Of a stretch of DNA of 64,000 nucleotides, positions 26,142 to 34,269 are shown piece after piece. The position numbers and the translations under genes were made by a program. The notes below the pieces were generated by a model. The model did not search any database and was not told the DNA's origin. It was given only the letters and a program-made list of their open reading frames with translations. The stretch comes from Pseudomonadota bacterium. Its GTDB lineage: Bacteria > Chloroflexota > UBA5177. Each line of letters starts with the position of its first letter. Position 1 is the first letter of the stretch. The stretch covers positions 1-64,000 of the forward strand of contig JAJPIP010000073.1 in the NCBI GenBank assembly GCA_021324655.1, read 5' to 3'.

Positions 26142-27680
26142 GTGCTGACGACGCTGGCACGGCAGCTTCACGTCGCCTTTCCCATCCTGCTCGTTCTCGG
26201 CGGTTTGGTGCTGGGGTTTGTTCCCGGCGTTCCGAGCGTCGCGCTACCACCGAACCTGGTCCTTCTCCTCTTTCTCCCGCCTCTCCTCTTCGTCGAGTCG
26301 CTGAGCCTCTCCTTTCGCGACCTCCTTCATAGCATCCGGACCATCGTGAGCCTGGCCGGTGGTTTGGTCGTGGCCACCATCGGCGCCGTGGCCGTTATCA
26401 TCCACACCCTGGTTCCCGGGTTCTCCTGGGCGACAGCCTTCGTCCTGGGCGCTATCGTCGGGCCAACCGACGAGGTGGCTGCGACGGCGATTGCGGAGCG
26501 TCTCGAGGTGCCGGCGCGCCTGATCGCCGTCATCGAAGACGAGAGTCTGCTCAACGACGCCTTCTCCCTGGTCGCCTATTCGGTGGCGGTGACCGCGGTC
26601 GTGAGCGGGAGGTTCTCCCCGCCCGTCGCCGGCGTCGATGTCATCGTGGCCGCCGTCGGCGGTATTGCAGTTGGACTTGCCGTCGGCTGGGTCGTGGCAC
26701 AGGTGCGACGCCGCCTCAACGACCCGCCGGTGGAACTCACTTTCTCGCTGCTCACGGGGTACGCGGCGTATTTGCCTGCCAACGCGCTCCACTGGTCGGG
26801 CGTGCTCGCGGTGGTGGCCTGCGGCATCTATTTAGCGCGGCGCGGAGCGCCCCACCTCTCGGCCCAGGTACGTCTCCAGTCCCAGGTCATGTGGGAGCTG
26901 GTGACGTTCCTCCTCAACGGCATCCTGTTCATCCTCGTCGGCCTGCAGCTTCACCGCATCTTGAACGCGATCTCAACCTCCCTTCCGGTGTCGCAACTCT
27001 TGCTGTACGCTCTCGTGGTCGTCCTGACCGTCGTCGTGTTGCGCGTTCTCTGGGTTTTCGCCACCGAGTCCGCCTGGTTGCGGCCGGCCCGCCGCGGATC
27101 GCGTTTGTCGGTGAACGAGACAGCTGTCGTCGCCTGGACCGGCATGCGGGGGGCGGTCTCTCTGGCCGCCGCCCTGGCGATTCCGCTGGCCGCCGGCGGT
27201 GGCGGACACTTCCCCGACCGAGAGCTCATCATCTTCCTCACCTATGCCGTCATCCTCTCCACGCTTGCGGTGCAGGGCCTGACATTGCCCGTGTTCATTC
27301 AGTGGCTCGGATTGGCTGCTGATCCCCGCGAGCAGCGGGAGGAAGTCGCCGCACGGCTCGCCGCGCTGCAAGCCGGGCTTGAACGTCTGAACTCGGCATC
27401 GCGGGATGGCGTCCCCGAGGAGATGATCGGCGCTTTACGGGCACGCCTGGAGAACACAGCGCGGCAGGTCGGGATCTTCGCGACCGGCGAACCGACTCGG
27501 GTCCAGCGGGCCGAACAGGCCCGCTATCGGCAGATCGTCCGGGAGGTGATCGACGCGGAGCGCCAGGCAGTCGTGTCGTTGCGCGACGAAGGGATCATCA
27601 GTGATGACGTCATGCGCCGTGTCGCGCGTGAGCTCGATCTCGAACAGGTGCGACTGGAGTCAGTGGGGGTAGAGTCATAG
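26142..27680 (+). CDS. Na+/H+ antiporter (CPA1/NhaP type)
   Basis: A 512-residue antiporter with about 11-12 spans that exchanges Na+ or K+ for H+. Signatures are the TM5 region AFVLGAIVGPTDEVAATAIAE and the following EDESLLNDAFSLVAY with its conserved acidic residues, plus the WTGMRGAVSLAAALAIPL arginine motif. The C-terminal ~120 residues form a soluble helical tail. The GTG at 26142 cuts the first span; the same frame upstream encodes IPNTELILGLLLAVA, which relatives have. The frame reaches a TGA at 26091 without ATG, GTG or TTG. The true start may be AUA at 26097, behind a GGGGTGAG site, or another near-cognate codon. Confidence 0.88.
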   Translation: MLTTLARQLHVAFPILLVLGGLVLGFVPGVPSVALPPNLVLLLFLPPLLFVESLSLSFRDLLHSIRTIVSLAGGLVVATIGAVAVIIHTLVPGFSWATAFVLGAIVGPTDEVAATAIAERLEVPARLIAVIEDESLLNDAFSLVAYSVAVTAVVSGRFSPPVAGVDVIVAAVGGIAVGLAVGWVVAQVRRRLNDPPVELTFSLLTGYAAYLPANALHWSGVLAVVACGIYLARRGAPHLSAQVRLQSQVMWELVTFLLNGILFILVGLQLHRILNAISTSLPVSQLLLYALVVVLTVVVLRVLWVFATESAWLRPARRGSRLSVNETAVVAWTGMRGAVSLAAALAIPLAAGGGGHFPDRELIIFLTYAVILSTLAVQGLTLPVFIQWLGLAADPREQREEVAARLAALQAGLERLNSASRDGVPEEMIGALRARLENTARQVGIFATGEPTRVQRAEQARYRQIVREVIDAERQAVVSLRDEGIISDDVMRRVARELDLEQVRLESVGVES

Positions 27681-27712
27681 CAGCGGAGGCGTGTGCGCGG
27701 AGGACGTGATCA

Positions 27713-28093
27713 ATGCGGCTGTTCGGGCAGAAACCGACAAGGCAAAACGCACTGCCGGGGGTTCCCACTCTCACGGCTCGGGAGCTGAAACACCAGCTGG
27801 ACGAGGGGCGGAAGGTCGTCCTGGTCGACGTGCGGCAGCCGACCGGCTTCGACGTCTATCCGGGAACGATTCCCGGATCCATCCGCATTCCGCCGTCCGA
27901 ATTGCCCGACCAGTACGGCGAGCTGCCACGCGACCAACCGATTGTGCTGTTCTGTACCTGACTTCATGAACAGACGAGCACCCGTGCGGCGCTCTATCTG
28001 CGCAGTAAGGGGTTCCCGCAGGTGTATGCCCTCAAGGGCGGATACGGTGCGTGGATTGCAGCCGGCTACCCTATCCAGGAGACACAGCAATGA
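27713..28093 (+). CDS. Rhodanese-like protein with in-frame TGA, candidate selenoprotein
   Basis: The frame from ATG 27713 encodes a single rhodanese domain: ELKHQLDEGRKVVLVDVRQP, then PGTIPGSIRIP, then IVLFCT at residues 77-82. A TGA follows at codon 83 (27959-27961). The same frame then reads LHEQTSTRAALYLRSKGF and a typical domain end with ALKGGYGAWIAAGYPI, stopping at a TGA that overlaps the ATG of the next gene. Relatives I know carry Cys at this position in a C-x-C-P-x-E-x-T-S loop. If TGA is read as selenocysteine, the protein is 126 residues with Cys81-Thr-Sec83. If not, only 82 residues without the active-site helix are made, which would not fold as a rhodanese. A nonsense mutation or sequencing error is possible. 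Confidence 0.7.
27971..28000 (+). promoter_or_regulatory. Candidate bacterial SECIS element
   Basis: Starting 9 nt after the in-frame TGA, the RNA can fold into a hairpin of three short stems: CAGA with TCTG, GAGC with GCTC, and CC with GG. Small internal loops separate them, and the tetraloop GTGC lies 23-26 nt after the TGA. A G at the first loop position and this distance fit the known loose rules for bacterial SECIS elements. It lies wholly inside the coding frame, as bacterial SECIS elements do. A competing smaller hairpin exists. Confidence 0.5.
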
Positions 28094-28653
28094 CCTTCGA
28101 TTGGGCCACGATCGCCGCGATCGCCTCCACCGCATATGCGGTGGCATTCATCATCAGTATCGGACTGGTGTTACGCCAATTAGGGGAGCAGCGCCGGGAT
28201 CGCTTCGTGACGGCGACCGCGCCAACTTTCCAGCTCTGGGAAGAGGATAACTTCCAGCAGGCGCAGCAGTGGATCCTGTACAGCCTCACGGAAACGACCT
28301 GGAAAGACTTCACCGCCGCACACCGCGGCGACTACGGGGAACGGGCCTTCCTGCGCGTCGGCGCTCTCTACAACCGTATCGGCTATCTCGTCAATTACGG
28401 TTTCCTTGGCAACAACGACCGGATCCTGCTCGATACCCTCGCCGGCCCCGCGATCGCCGTCTGGGAGAAGATCGCCCCTCTTGTCCTGGAAGCTCGTCTC
28501 ATTGAGAACTCCACCCTCTTCCAGGACTTCGAGCGCATGCTGCCGCGCTGCTACGAATGCTTTGTCCCAACGCAGCCGATTCCGGCGTCGGTGCAAGAGG
28601 GCGCCGGCGAGGCGGCACGCCTCCAGGAGGCATCCGCGCGAGAGGGCAGCTGA
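28090..28653 (+). CDS. Membrane-anchored protein of unknown function (DUF4760-like)
   Basis: A 187-residue protein with one N-terminal transmembrane span (WATIAAIASTAYAVAFIISI, residues 5-24) and a cytoplasmic helical domain containing QLGEQRRDRFVTATAPTFQLW and VGALYNRIGYLVNYGFLG. The layout resembles DUF4760-type proteins, a tentative match. The ATG overlaps the read-through stop of the rhodanese gene (ATGA), so its translation appears coupled to full-length rhodanese. The frame is open 13 codons further upstream inside the rhodanese gene. Confidence 0.7.
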   Translation: MTFDWATIAAIASTAYAVAFIISIGLVLRQLGEQRRDRFVTATAPTFQLWEEDNFQQAQQWILYSLTETTWKDFTAAHRGDYGERAFLRVGALYNRIGYLVNYGFLGNNDRILLDTLAGPAIAVWEKIAPLVLEARLIENSTLFQDFERMLPRCYECFVPTQPIPASVQEGAGEAARLQEASAREGS

Positions 28654-28676
28654 GCCGTGCCCTCAGCCGGTTCCGC

Positions 28677-30338
28677 TCAGCCTCCCGCGGCCCTCTCCGC
28701 TCTTGCTTCCGCCCGCAGGGCGTTCACCGTCTGGTACAGACGCGGACCAAGCGTCGCGGCCACATCACGTGCCGCGTAGGGAGGGTTGGACAGAGCTGCT
28801 GCCAGCGGCGTCCCATCCATGCCCGTATAGGAGGCGCCCAGCAGCGTCAATAACGTTGGGGCCAGGTCGATGAGCCGCGCCGGGTAGCCCGTCACCACGC
28901 CGCGGCGAATGCCGGGACCGGCCATGATGAGCGGGATGTGCTGCGACTCCCAATCCAGACCGCCGTGATCGCCCTTCCAGCTCTGCTGGCCGCCGGCCGT
29001 CCCCACGTACCCTTCTCGCAGGGCGACGACGATATCGGGACTGTTGGCGTCGGCAAAACTCTGCAGCAGCATCTGATTCGCCTGCTCCATCTTCGGCACG
29101 TCGAAGAGACCGGGTCCGGTGGCCCGCACGTAGTTGTACCCGCCGGGGATCTCTTCCTTGAAATAGACAGCCTGAATGCCCGGATTCTGCAGGGCGCTCA
29201 GGGAGGCTGCCGCCAGATTGGCCCTGGTGGGATCATTCACCCAGAGATACACGCCGGAGTGATAGTCGGCGTGCGTCACGGTCAACCCCGCCTTCTCGAC
29301 CGCATCGGTGAAGACCGACGTCGGCAGCTGGTGATCGAAGGCGGCGAAGCCGTGATCGGCGGTGATCACGAAGATCGTTCGGCTCAGGACACCGGCCTTG
29401 CGGTACGCGTCTTCGAGCGTCCCGAGGTCGTGGTCATAGCCCTGCATGAGGGTTCGCACGACGCGGGGATCCCGGTTCGCGCCGTCGACGTGACCGAGCG
29501 GCCAATCGAACTCGGGGACGTTGAGCATGATAACGCGGGCGCGCGTCCGAACGAAGGTGTCGGTCGCCAGCTTCATGGCGTAGTGATCGTTGACGCCCAG
29601 TGCCAGGTTCCTGGACGACTTGAGGATGAGATCCTTGTCATGCAGCAGGGCGGGCGGCGGCTCATGCCCCTGAACGGCCACCGGCGCGTAGGTGCCGTTG
29701 CTCTGCGAGCTGTAGTACATCGTGATATTGGAATCGGGACCGCCCAGTGCATCGTTGGCGTAGTACTTGTAGCTGCCGACCGCCGCCACGACGGCGGATC
29801 GATCGTGCCGGTGCAATTGACCGGCGAGCGTGGGCGTGTGGGACATGAGGTTCTCCAGGACATGGCTCTGGATCGCCTGGGTATTGAACACGCTGATCCA
29901 ACGATCGTTGAGGTCCGGCCAGCCGAAGGCGATGATGCCGTTATGTCGAGGGAGTGATCCGGTCCCAATCGTGGCATGACCAACCGGCGTCTCGGACTCC
30001 AGGATGCCGTCGAAGGCGTTGCTGAAGACCGTGCCACGGTGCATCAATGCGCGGATGTGCGGGATGCCGGAGACGCTGAAGTAATCGGGGCGGGCGCCGT
30101 CCAACACCATGAGCACCGCGTAGTACGGGCCTGCCGGCAAGCGGCGATGCGGCACGATATGCCGCCGCACTCGGGCGACCGGCGAGGGGAGGGGCCAGAG
30201 GGGAGCGCGGACGGTCACGTCGGTCGTGGGCGACGGCGGGACGGCAGATGCCACCATCACCATCACGGGCCCGCGCACAAGGAGGGCACCAATCACCACG
30301 ATCGCAAAGATCGCTAGCCGGAAGATTCCTCTATACAT
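28677..30338 (-). CDS. Secreted or anchored alkaline-phosphatase-superfamily phosphodiesterase
   Basis: A 553-residue protein with an N-terminal hydrophobic signal/anchor (FRLAIFAIVVIGALLV) and the type I phosphodiesterase/nucleotide pyrophosphatase fold. Two-metal ligands are visible in order: MVLDGARPDY near 76-85, the nucleophile segment ESETPVGHATIGTG, FDWPLGHVDG, VITADHGFAAFDH, and GDHGGLDWESQHIPLIMAG. It should hydrolyse phosphate mono- or diesters outside the cytoplasm; the natural substrate is unknown. It is convergent with the DUF4760-like gene and divergent from the MarR remnant. Confidence 0.88.
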   Translation of the reverse strand: MYRGIFRLAIFAIVVIGALLVRGPVMVMVASAVPPSPTTDVTVRAPLWPLPSPVARVRRHIVPHRRLPAGPYYAVLMVLDGARPDYFSVSGIPHIRALMHRGTVFSNAFDGILESETPVGHATIGTGSLPRHNGIIAFGWPDLNDRWISVFNTQAIQSHVLENLMSHTPTLAGQLHRHDRSAVVAAVGSYKYYANDALGGPDSNITMYYSSQSNGTYAPVAVQGHEPPPALLHDKDLILKSSRNLALGVNDHYAMKLATDTFVRTRARVIMLNVPEFDWPLGHVDGANRDPRVVRTLMQGYDHDLGTLEDAYRKAGVLSRTIFVITADHGFAAFDHQLPTSVFTDAVEKAGLTVTHADYHSGVYLWVNDPTRANLAAASLSALQNPGIQAVYFKEEIPGGYNYVRATGPGLFDVPKMEQANQMLLQSFADANSPDIVVALREGYVGTAGGQQSWKGDHGGLDWESQHIPLIMAGPGIRRGVVTGYPARLIDLAPTLLTLLGASYTGMDGTPLAAALSNPPYAARDVAATLGPRLYQTVNALRAEARAERAAGG

Positions 30339-30405
30339 CGTGCCCTCGTACTCGATTCACGCACACGAGGCAACTTGTGTACCAGGAACAATTACATGGC
30401 TATGA

Positions 30406-30618
30406 ACTCGTCTTTCTGCCGCTGGCCAACAAAATGACCCCCAAGACGCCCGCAGTTTCCGTGCACTGCTGACTGATCCAGGGGCGCAGCGGTTGGATGA
30501 GGCCCGGACAACCCATAATGCCGTCATCCGCGGCCATTTCACCGACCATCTCAGCCCAGCGGAATTACAGGGGCTCGGAGCTGTCTGGAGAAAAGTGCTT
30601 TCCGTGCAAGACCCCTGA
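30406..30618 (+). pseudogene. Remnant of a MarR-family regulator (C-terminal half)
   Basis: Between the phosphodiesterase and dinB genes lie 326 bp without an intact gene. One plus-strand frame from just after a stop at 30405 reads DPQDARSFRALLTDPGAQRL, then a helix DEARTTHNAVIRGHF and LSPAELQGLGAVWRKVL, ending at TGA 30618. This matches the wing and C-terminal dimerisation helices of MarR proteins. The helix-turn-helix half and a start codon are missing, so it is a decayed copy. An intact MarR gene is at 40.9 kb, but its C-terminus differs. Confidence 0.55.
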
Positions 30619-30664
30619 GTCCGTTTCGGCCCCCGCTCTTCTCTCGCGGCCGGACAGAGTCCTG

Positions 30665-31741
30665 CTAGGGACCGGACCGTGATGCGAGATCGGTGTCGAA
30701 GAGCGAGAGCTGCCCGGCGGCCGCGGGGATGAAGTTGGAAATCCCCAGCCCCAGGAGCCGGAGGGGTCGGCCGTCCCAGCTCTTGTCGAAGAGGTCGAGA
30801 GCTCCGGCCCTCAGGACATCGGCTGTCACCACCCTGCCTGGTGTGCGCCGGCGCGTGACCGTCGCGAGGTCCGCATAGCGCAGCTTGAGCGTGAAGGTTC
30901 GGGCCGGCGGCGCATCCCTCAGCAACGGGCCGAGCTCGGCGACGAGTGTATCCAGAGCGGCGTGCAACTCGGCTCGGGCGGAGATGTCCCGGGGAAACGT
31001 GCGCTCCCGGCTGATCTGCTGGAGCTCCCGGTCCGGTGTCACCGGTCGCTCGTCGATGCCGCGCGCCAGACGCTGCCACTCCAGTCCTGACTGACCGAAA
31101 CGGGCGAGCAGCCAGGCGGGATCCGCTTCCGCCAGTTGGGACACACGCTCGATCCCGGAAGCGCGCAGCCGATCTTCCGTCCGCGGCCCGATGCCGAACA
31201 AATGCCGCACCGGCAGGGGCGCGAGAAACCCCCGTTCCTCACCCGGCGGCACGATCGTGAGTCCATCCGGCTTCTGCCGATCCGATGCCACCTTGGCGAC
31301 CAGCTTGTTCGCGGCGACTCCAATGCTCGCCGTGAGACCCGTCTCCTCCTGAATCTGCCGTTTCAGCGCGCGCGCTGAGTCTCCGGCCTCGACGGGAGAC
31401 GAAAGCAAGGACGACAGGTCGAGGAACGCCTCGTCAAAAGCAATCGGCTCGACGAGCGGCGTGAGGGCGAGGAAGAGCGCGTGCAGCTGCTCCGATACCT
31501 GGCGATACACGCCGAACCGTGGCGGCACGAGGACCGCCGAGGGACAGAGCCGGAGCGCGGTCCTGGTCGGCATGGCGGAGTGGACGCCGAAGCGGCGGGC
31601 CTCGTAGCTGGCGGTCGCCACCACGCCGCGCGAAGCCGGATCCCCACCCACGATGACCGGCTTGCCACGCAACGCAGGGTTGTCACGCTGCTCGATAGAG
31701 CTGTAAAAGGCATCAAGATCGACGTGCATGATGGTGCGCAT
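30665..31741 (-). CDS. dinB: DNA polymerase IV (Y family)
   Basis: An error-prone translesion polymerase of 358 residues. Catalytic palm motifs are MHVDLDAFYSSIEQ (metal-binding Asp) and PIAFDEAFLDLSS (the paired acidic residues). The steric and finger region YEARRFGVHSAMP and two helix-hairpin-helix turns (HLFGIGPRTEDRLRASGI) follow. The little-finger domain is C-terminal, and QLSLFDTD near the end is a beta-clamp-binding motif. I chose the ATG at 31741; the alternative ATG at 31816 would add 25 residues. A longer open frame runs antisense through fhaA. No SOS operator is obvious. Confidence 0.93.
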   Translation of the reverse strand: MRTIMHVDLDAFYSSIEQRDNPALRGKPVIVGGDPASRGVVATASYEARRFGVHSAMPTRTALRLCPSAVLVPPRFGVYRQVSEQLHALFLALTPLVEPIAFDEAFLDLSSLLSSPVEAGDSARALKRQIQEETGLTASIGVAANKLVAKVASDRQKPDGLTIVPPGEERGFLAPLPVRHLFGIGPRTEDRLRASGIERVSQLAEADPAWLLARFGQSGLEWQRLARGIDERPVTPDRELQQISRERTFPRDISARAELHAALDTLVAELGPLLRDAPPARTFTLKLRYADLATVTRRRTPGRVVTADVLRAGALDLFDKSWDGRPLRLLGLGISNFIPAAAGQLSLFDTDLASRSGP

Positions 31742-31849
31742 GCGGAAGTCCGGCTCATCATACCGGCGCGAGCCGGCGAGGATGCGATCGATGCTGGCGA
31801 CTACCAGCCGGGTCATAGCAGCGATATCCACCCTCGCGCATAATGGCGT

Positions 31850-32569
31850 GTGAATCCGGTCGCCAAATTCGAGAACTTCGTCGAGCGCTTGATGGAGCGC
31901 ACCTTTACCCGGGTCTCCCGTAGTGAGTTGCAACCGGTCGAGATCGGGAAGCGCCTGGTGCGGGCGATGGAGAGCGAGCAATCGGTCGGCGTCGAAGGCG
32001 TGCTCGTCCCGAACGTGTTCGACGTCTATCTGAGCACCCCGGACTACCAGCACTTTCAGCCGATGCGCCGCTCATTGGCCGAAAAGCTGGAAGCGCACGT
32101 GGCGCGCATCGCCCGGCAGCGCCGCTACGGCATGGTCAGCCGGCCGCTGGTCACCTTCCGGGAAGACGCCAAGCTCGACCGGGGAGATGTCATAGTGCGC
32201 GCAGGTCTCCAGGACGTGGAGGCGCCCGAGGCAGAGCCGCAGCACACCGCTGTCCTGCCCGCCGTGGACATGGACCTCGGCATGCCGGCGCGGCCCGCGC
32301 CCCCGGTGTTGGCGCACGACGGGAAGACGCACGCCGTGCTGCGATCCCCTACCACCATCGGCCGCATGCCGGACAACGACATCGTGTTCGACGATCGCCG
32401 GGTTTCGCGTCATCATGCCCGCATCCTCCAGCAAGGGGGCCGCTGGGTGCTGCAGGATGCCGGGAGCACCAACGGCACGGCGGTGAACGGCAAGGTCGTG
32501 CGGGAGGCGCCGCTGCGTCCCGGCGACACGATCTCTCTCGGCGGTTTCGAGGTGACGTGGGAGCAATAG
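31850..32569 (+). CDS. fhaA: FhaA-type protein: DUF3662 plus FHA domain
   Basis: A 239-residue cytoplasmic protein. The N-terminal ~115 residues are the FhaA N-terminal domain (VAKFENFVERLMERTFTRVS and VEIGKRLVRAMESEQ), and the C-terminal ~90 residues are an FHA phosphothreonine-binding domain with IGRMPDNDIVFDDRRVSRHH and GSTNGTAVNG. Actinobacterial homologues bind phosphorylated proteins at the site of wall synthesis. The start is GTG at 31850. It heads the fhaA-fhaB-rodA-pbpA cluster with 6 bp to fhaB. Confidence 0.9.
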   Translation: MNPVAKFENFVERLMERTFTRVSRSELQPVEIGKRLVRAMESEQSVGVEGVLVPNVFDVYLSTPDYQHFQPMRRSLAEKLEAHVARIARQRRYGMVSRPLVTFREDAKLDRGDVIVRAGLQDVEAPEAEPQHTAVLPAVDMDLGMPARPAPPVLAHDGKTHAVLRSPTTIGRMPDNDIVFDDRRVSRHHARILQQGGRWVLQDAGSTNGTAVNGKVVREAPLRPGDTISLGGFEVTWEQ

Positions 32570-32575
32570 AGTCGC

Positions 32576-33007
32576 TTGCCGGTTGATCTGATCCTCCTGC
32601 TCGGGCGCATCGCTCTCCTGGCCGCCCTGTACGTGTTCCTGGTCGTTCTCGCGATTCTGCTCCGCCGCGAGCTGGCGTCGCGCGCCTCCGGGCCCTCCGA
32701 ACGCGCCCCGGCCGACCTCCTGATCATGGAGCCGGAGGAAACCGGCTACGACGTCGGCGAGCGCATCCCGCTCCTGGCCGTCTCGCCGATCGGACGCAGC
32801 GACGACAACGCGGTCGTCCTCGAGGACACGTTCATCTCCGGTCAGCACGCGATCCTCCGCTGGAACGGGCGCGGATGGGTACTGGAGGATCTGGGCAGCA
32901 CCAACGGCACACAGATCAACGGACGGCGCGTCAAGAAGACAGCGGCCGTGCGGCCCGGCGACATCATTCAACTGGGCCGGGTGAAGGTCAAGCTGGTGCC
33001 GGCATGA
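32576..33007 (+). CDS. fhaB: FhaB-type membrane FHA protein
   Basis: A 143-residue protein starting at TTG 32576. It has one N-terminal membrane span (IALLAALYVFLVVLAILL) and a C-terminal FHA domain with IGRSDDNAVVLEDTFISGQH and GSTNGTQINGRRV. In Mycobacterium the equivalent FhaB/FipA links Ser/Thr kinase signalling to the cell-division and elongation machinery. Its stop overlaps the rodA ATG (ATGA). Confidence 0.9.
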   Translation: MPVDLILLLGRIALLAALYVFLVVLAILLRRELASRASGPSERAPADLLIMEPEETGYDVGERIPLLAVSPIGRSDDNAVVLEDTFISGQHAILRWNGRGWVLEDLGSTNGTQINGRRVKKTAAVRPGDIIQLGRVKVKLVPA

Positions 33008-34269
33008 CCGAGAGGTTGCGTCTGCAGGAGTGGTTGTTGCTGGTGCTGGCCAATGCCATCATGCTGGGCGGCTTTGCTCTCCTCAGCGAGGTTCGCTACC
33101 ACCACGTGCTGCTCGGCCAGCTGACGTACCCCATTGTCTTCGCCCTCAGCACCTTCCTCTTCAGTGTCGGGCTGAGCGTGTTGCAGCCGGCGGCCGATCA
33201 ATTCATCTGGCCGGTTGTCTCGCTCCTGGCGGGCATGGGCATCCTGGTCGTGTCGCGCCTCGATGCCGGCCTCGGTCACCGTCAGGTGGTCTGGACCATC
33301 CTCGGCGAAGCGTTGGCTCTGCTGGCGCTGTCGGTGCCGCGTGATCTGACCGTCCTGCGCCGTTACAAATACACCATCGCCTTCGCCGGGCTCTTCCTGA
33401 TCATCCTGACGATCGTGGCCGGCACCGACATCAACGGCAGCGGGTACAAGCGCTGGATCGGCTTCCACGGCATCTACTTTCAGCCGGTGGAGATCCTCAA
33501 GCCCATGATCGCCGTCTTCTTCGCCGCGTACCTCGACGAGAAACGCGAATTGCTCTCGGCGGCTCGACTGCAGATCGGTCCCATCCGTCTTCCGCCGTTC
33601 CAGTACCTGGCGCCCCTGGTCGCCGTGTGGGGCCTCTCACTCCTGCTGTTGGTCAAGCAGAACGACCTGGGGAGCGCGCTCCTCTTTCTCGGCATCTTCC
33701 TCGCCATGATCTACGTCGGCACCGCGCGGGCCGTCTACCCGATCGGCGGTTTCGTCATGTTCGTGGTCGGCGCCTTTCTCGCCTTCCATCTCTTTCCGCA
33801 TGTCCGCGACCGCACCGAGATCTGGCTCGATCCCTGGGTGCATGCGGCCGGTTCGGGCTTCCAGCTCATTCAGGGCTTGATCGCCCTGTCCACCGGGGGC
33901 ATCGGCGGGCAAGGATTGGGACAAGGTCAGCCCTATCTCGTGCCGGTTGTTACCACCGACTTCATCCTGGCGGCCATCGGGGAAGAGCTGGGGCTGCTGG
34001 GGGTGGTGGCTCTCCTGGCGCTCCTCCTGTTCGTCGTCTTTCGCGGCCTGGCCATCGCGATCGCCTCGACCAACAACTTTCACAAACTGCTCGCCGCCGG
34101 CCTCGTGGCGATCGTCGGGATTCAAACCATCGTCATCGTGGGCGGGACCACACGGCTCATGCCGTTGACCGGCGTGCCGTTGCCCTACCTCAGCTACGGC
34201 GGCTCCGCGGCGCTCGCCAACTACGTCATCGCCGGACTGCTCTTGCGCATCTCCGGAGCCAGGGCATGA
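33004..34269 (+). CDS. rodA: SEDS peptidoglycan polymerase RodA/FtsW family
   Basis: A 421-residue membrane glycosyltransferase that extends glycan chains of peptidoglycan from lipid II, paired with a class B PBP. It has about ten spans; conserved pieces are GSGYKRWIGFHGIYFQPVEILKP, KQNDLGSALLFLGIFLAM, and the C-terminal LTGVPLPYLSYGGSA loop. I chose the ATG at 33004 overlapping the fhaB stop; the open frame upstream is a shadow of fhaB. Its stop overlaps the pbpA ATG. RodA rather than FtsW is inferred from the pbpA partner. Confidence 0.92.
   Translation: MTERLRLQEWLLLVLANAIMLGGFALLSEVRYHHVLLGQLTYPIVFALSTFLFSVGLSVLQPAADQFIWPVVSLLAGMGILVVSRLDAGLGHRQVVWTILGEALALLALSVPRDLTVLRRYKYTIAFAGLFLIILTIVAGTDINGSGYKRWIGFHGIYFQPVEILKPMIAVFFAAYLDEKRELLSAARLQIGPIRLPPFQYLAPLVAVWGLSLLLLVKQNDLGSALLFLGIFLAMIYVGTARAVYPIGGFVMFVVGAFLAFHLFPHVRDRTEIWLDPWVHAAGSGFQLIQGLIALSTGGIGGQGLGQGQPYLVPVVTTDFILAAIGEELGLLGVVALLALLLFVVFRGLAIAIASTNNFHKLLAAGLVAIVGIQTIVIVGGTTRLMPLTGVPLPYLSYGGSAALANYVIAGLLLRISGARA

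Noticed and set aside
27713-27961. Rhodanese ORF taken at face value as an 82-residue gene
   Set aside because: It would end before the active-site helix, and the frame continues in clear rhodanese sequence to a coupled stop; listed as a candidate selenoprotein instead.
33627-34265. 213 extra codons in frame upstream of pbpA
   Set aside because: It lies out of frame in rodA. The pbpA protein has its own N-terminal anchor starting at 34266, overlapping the rodA stop.
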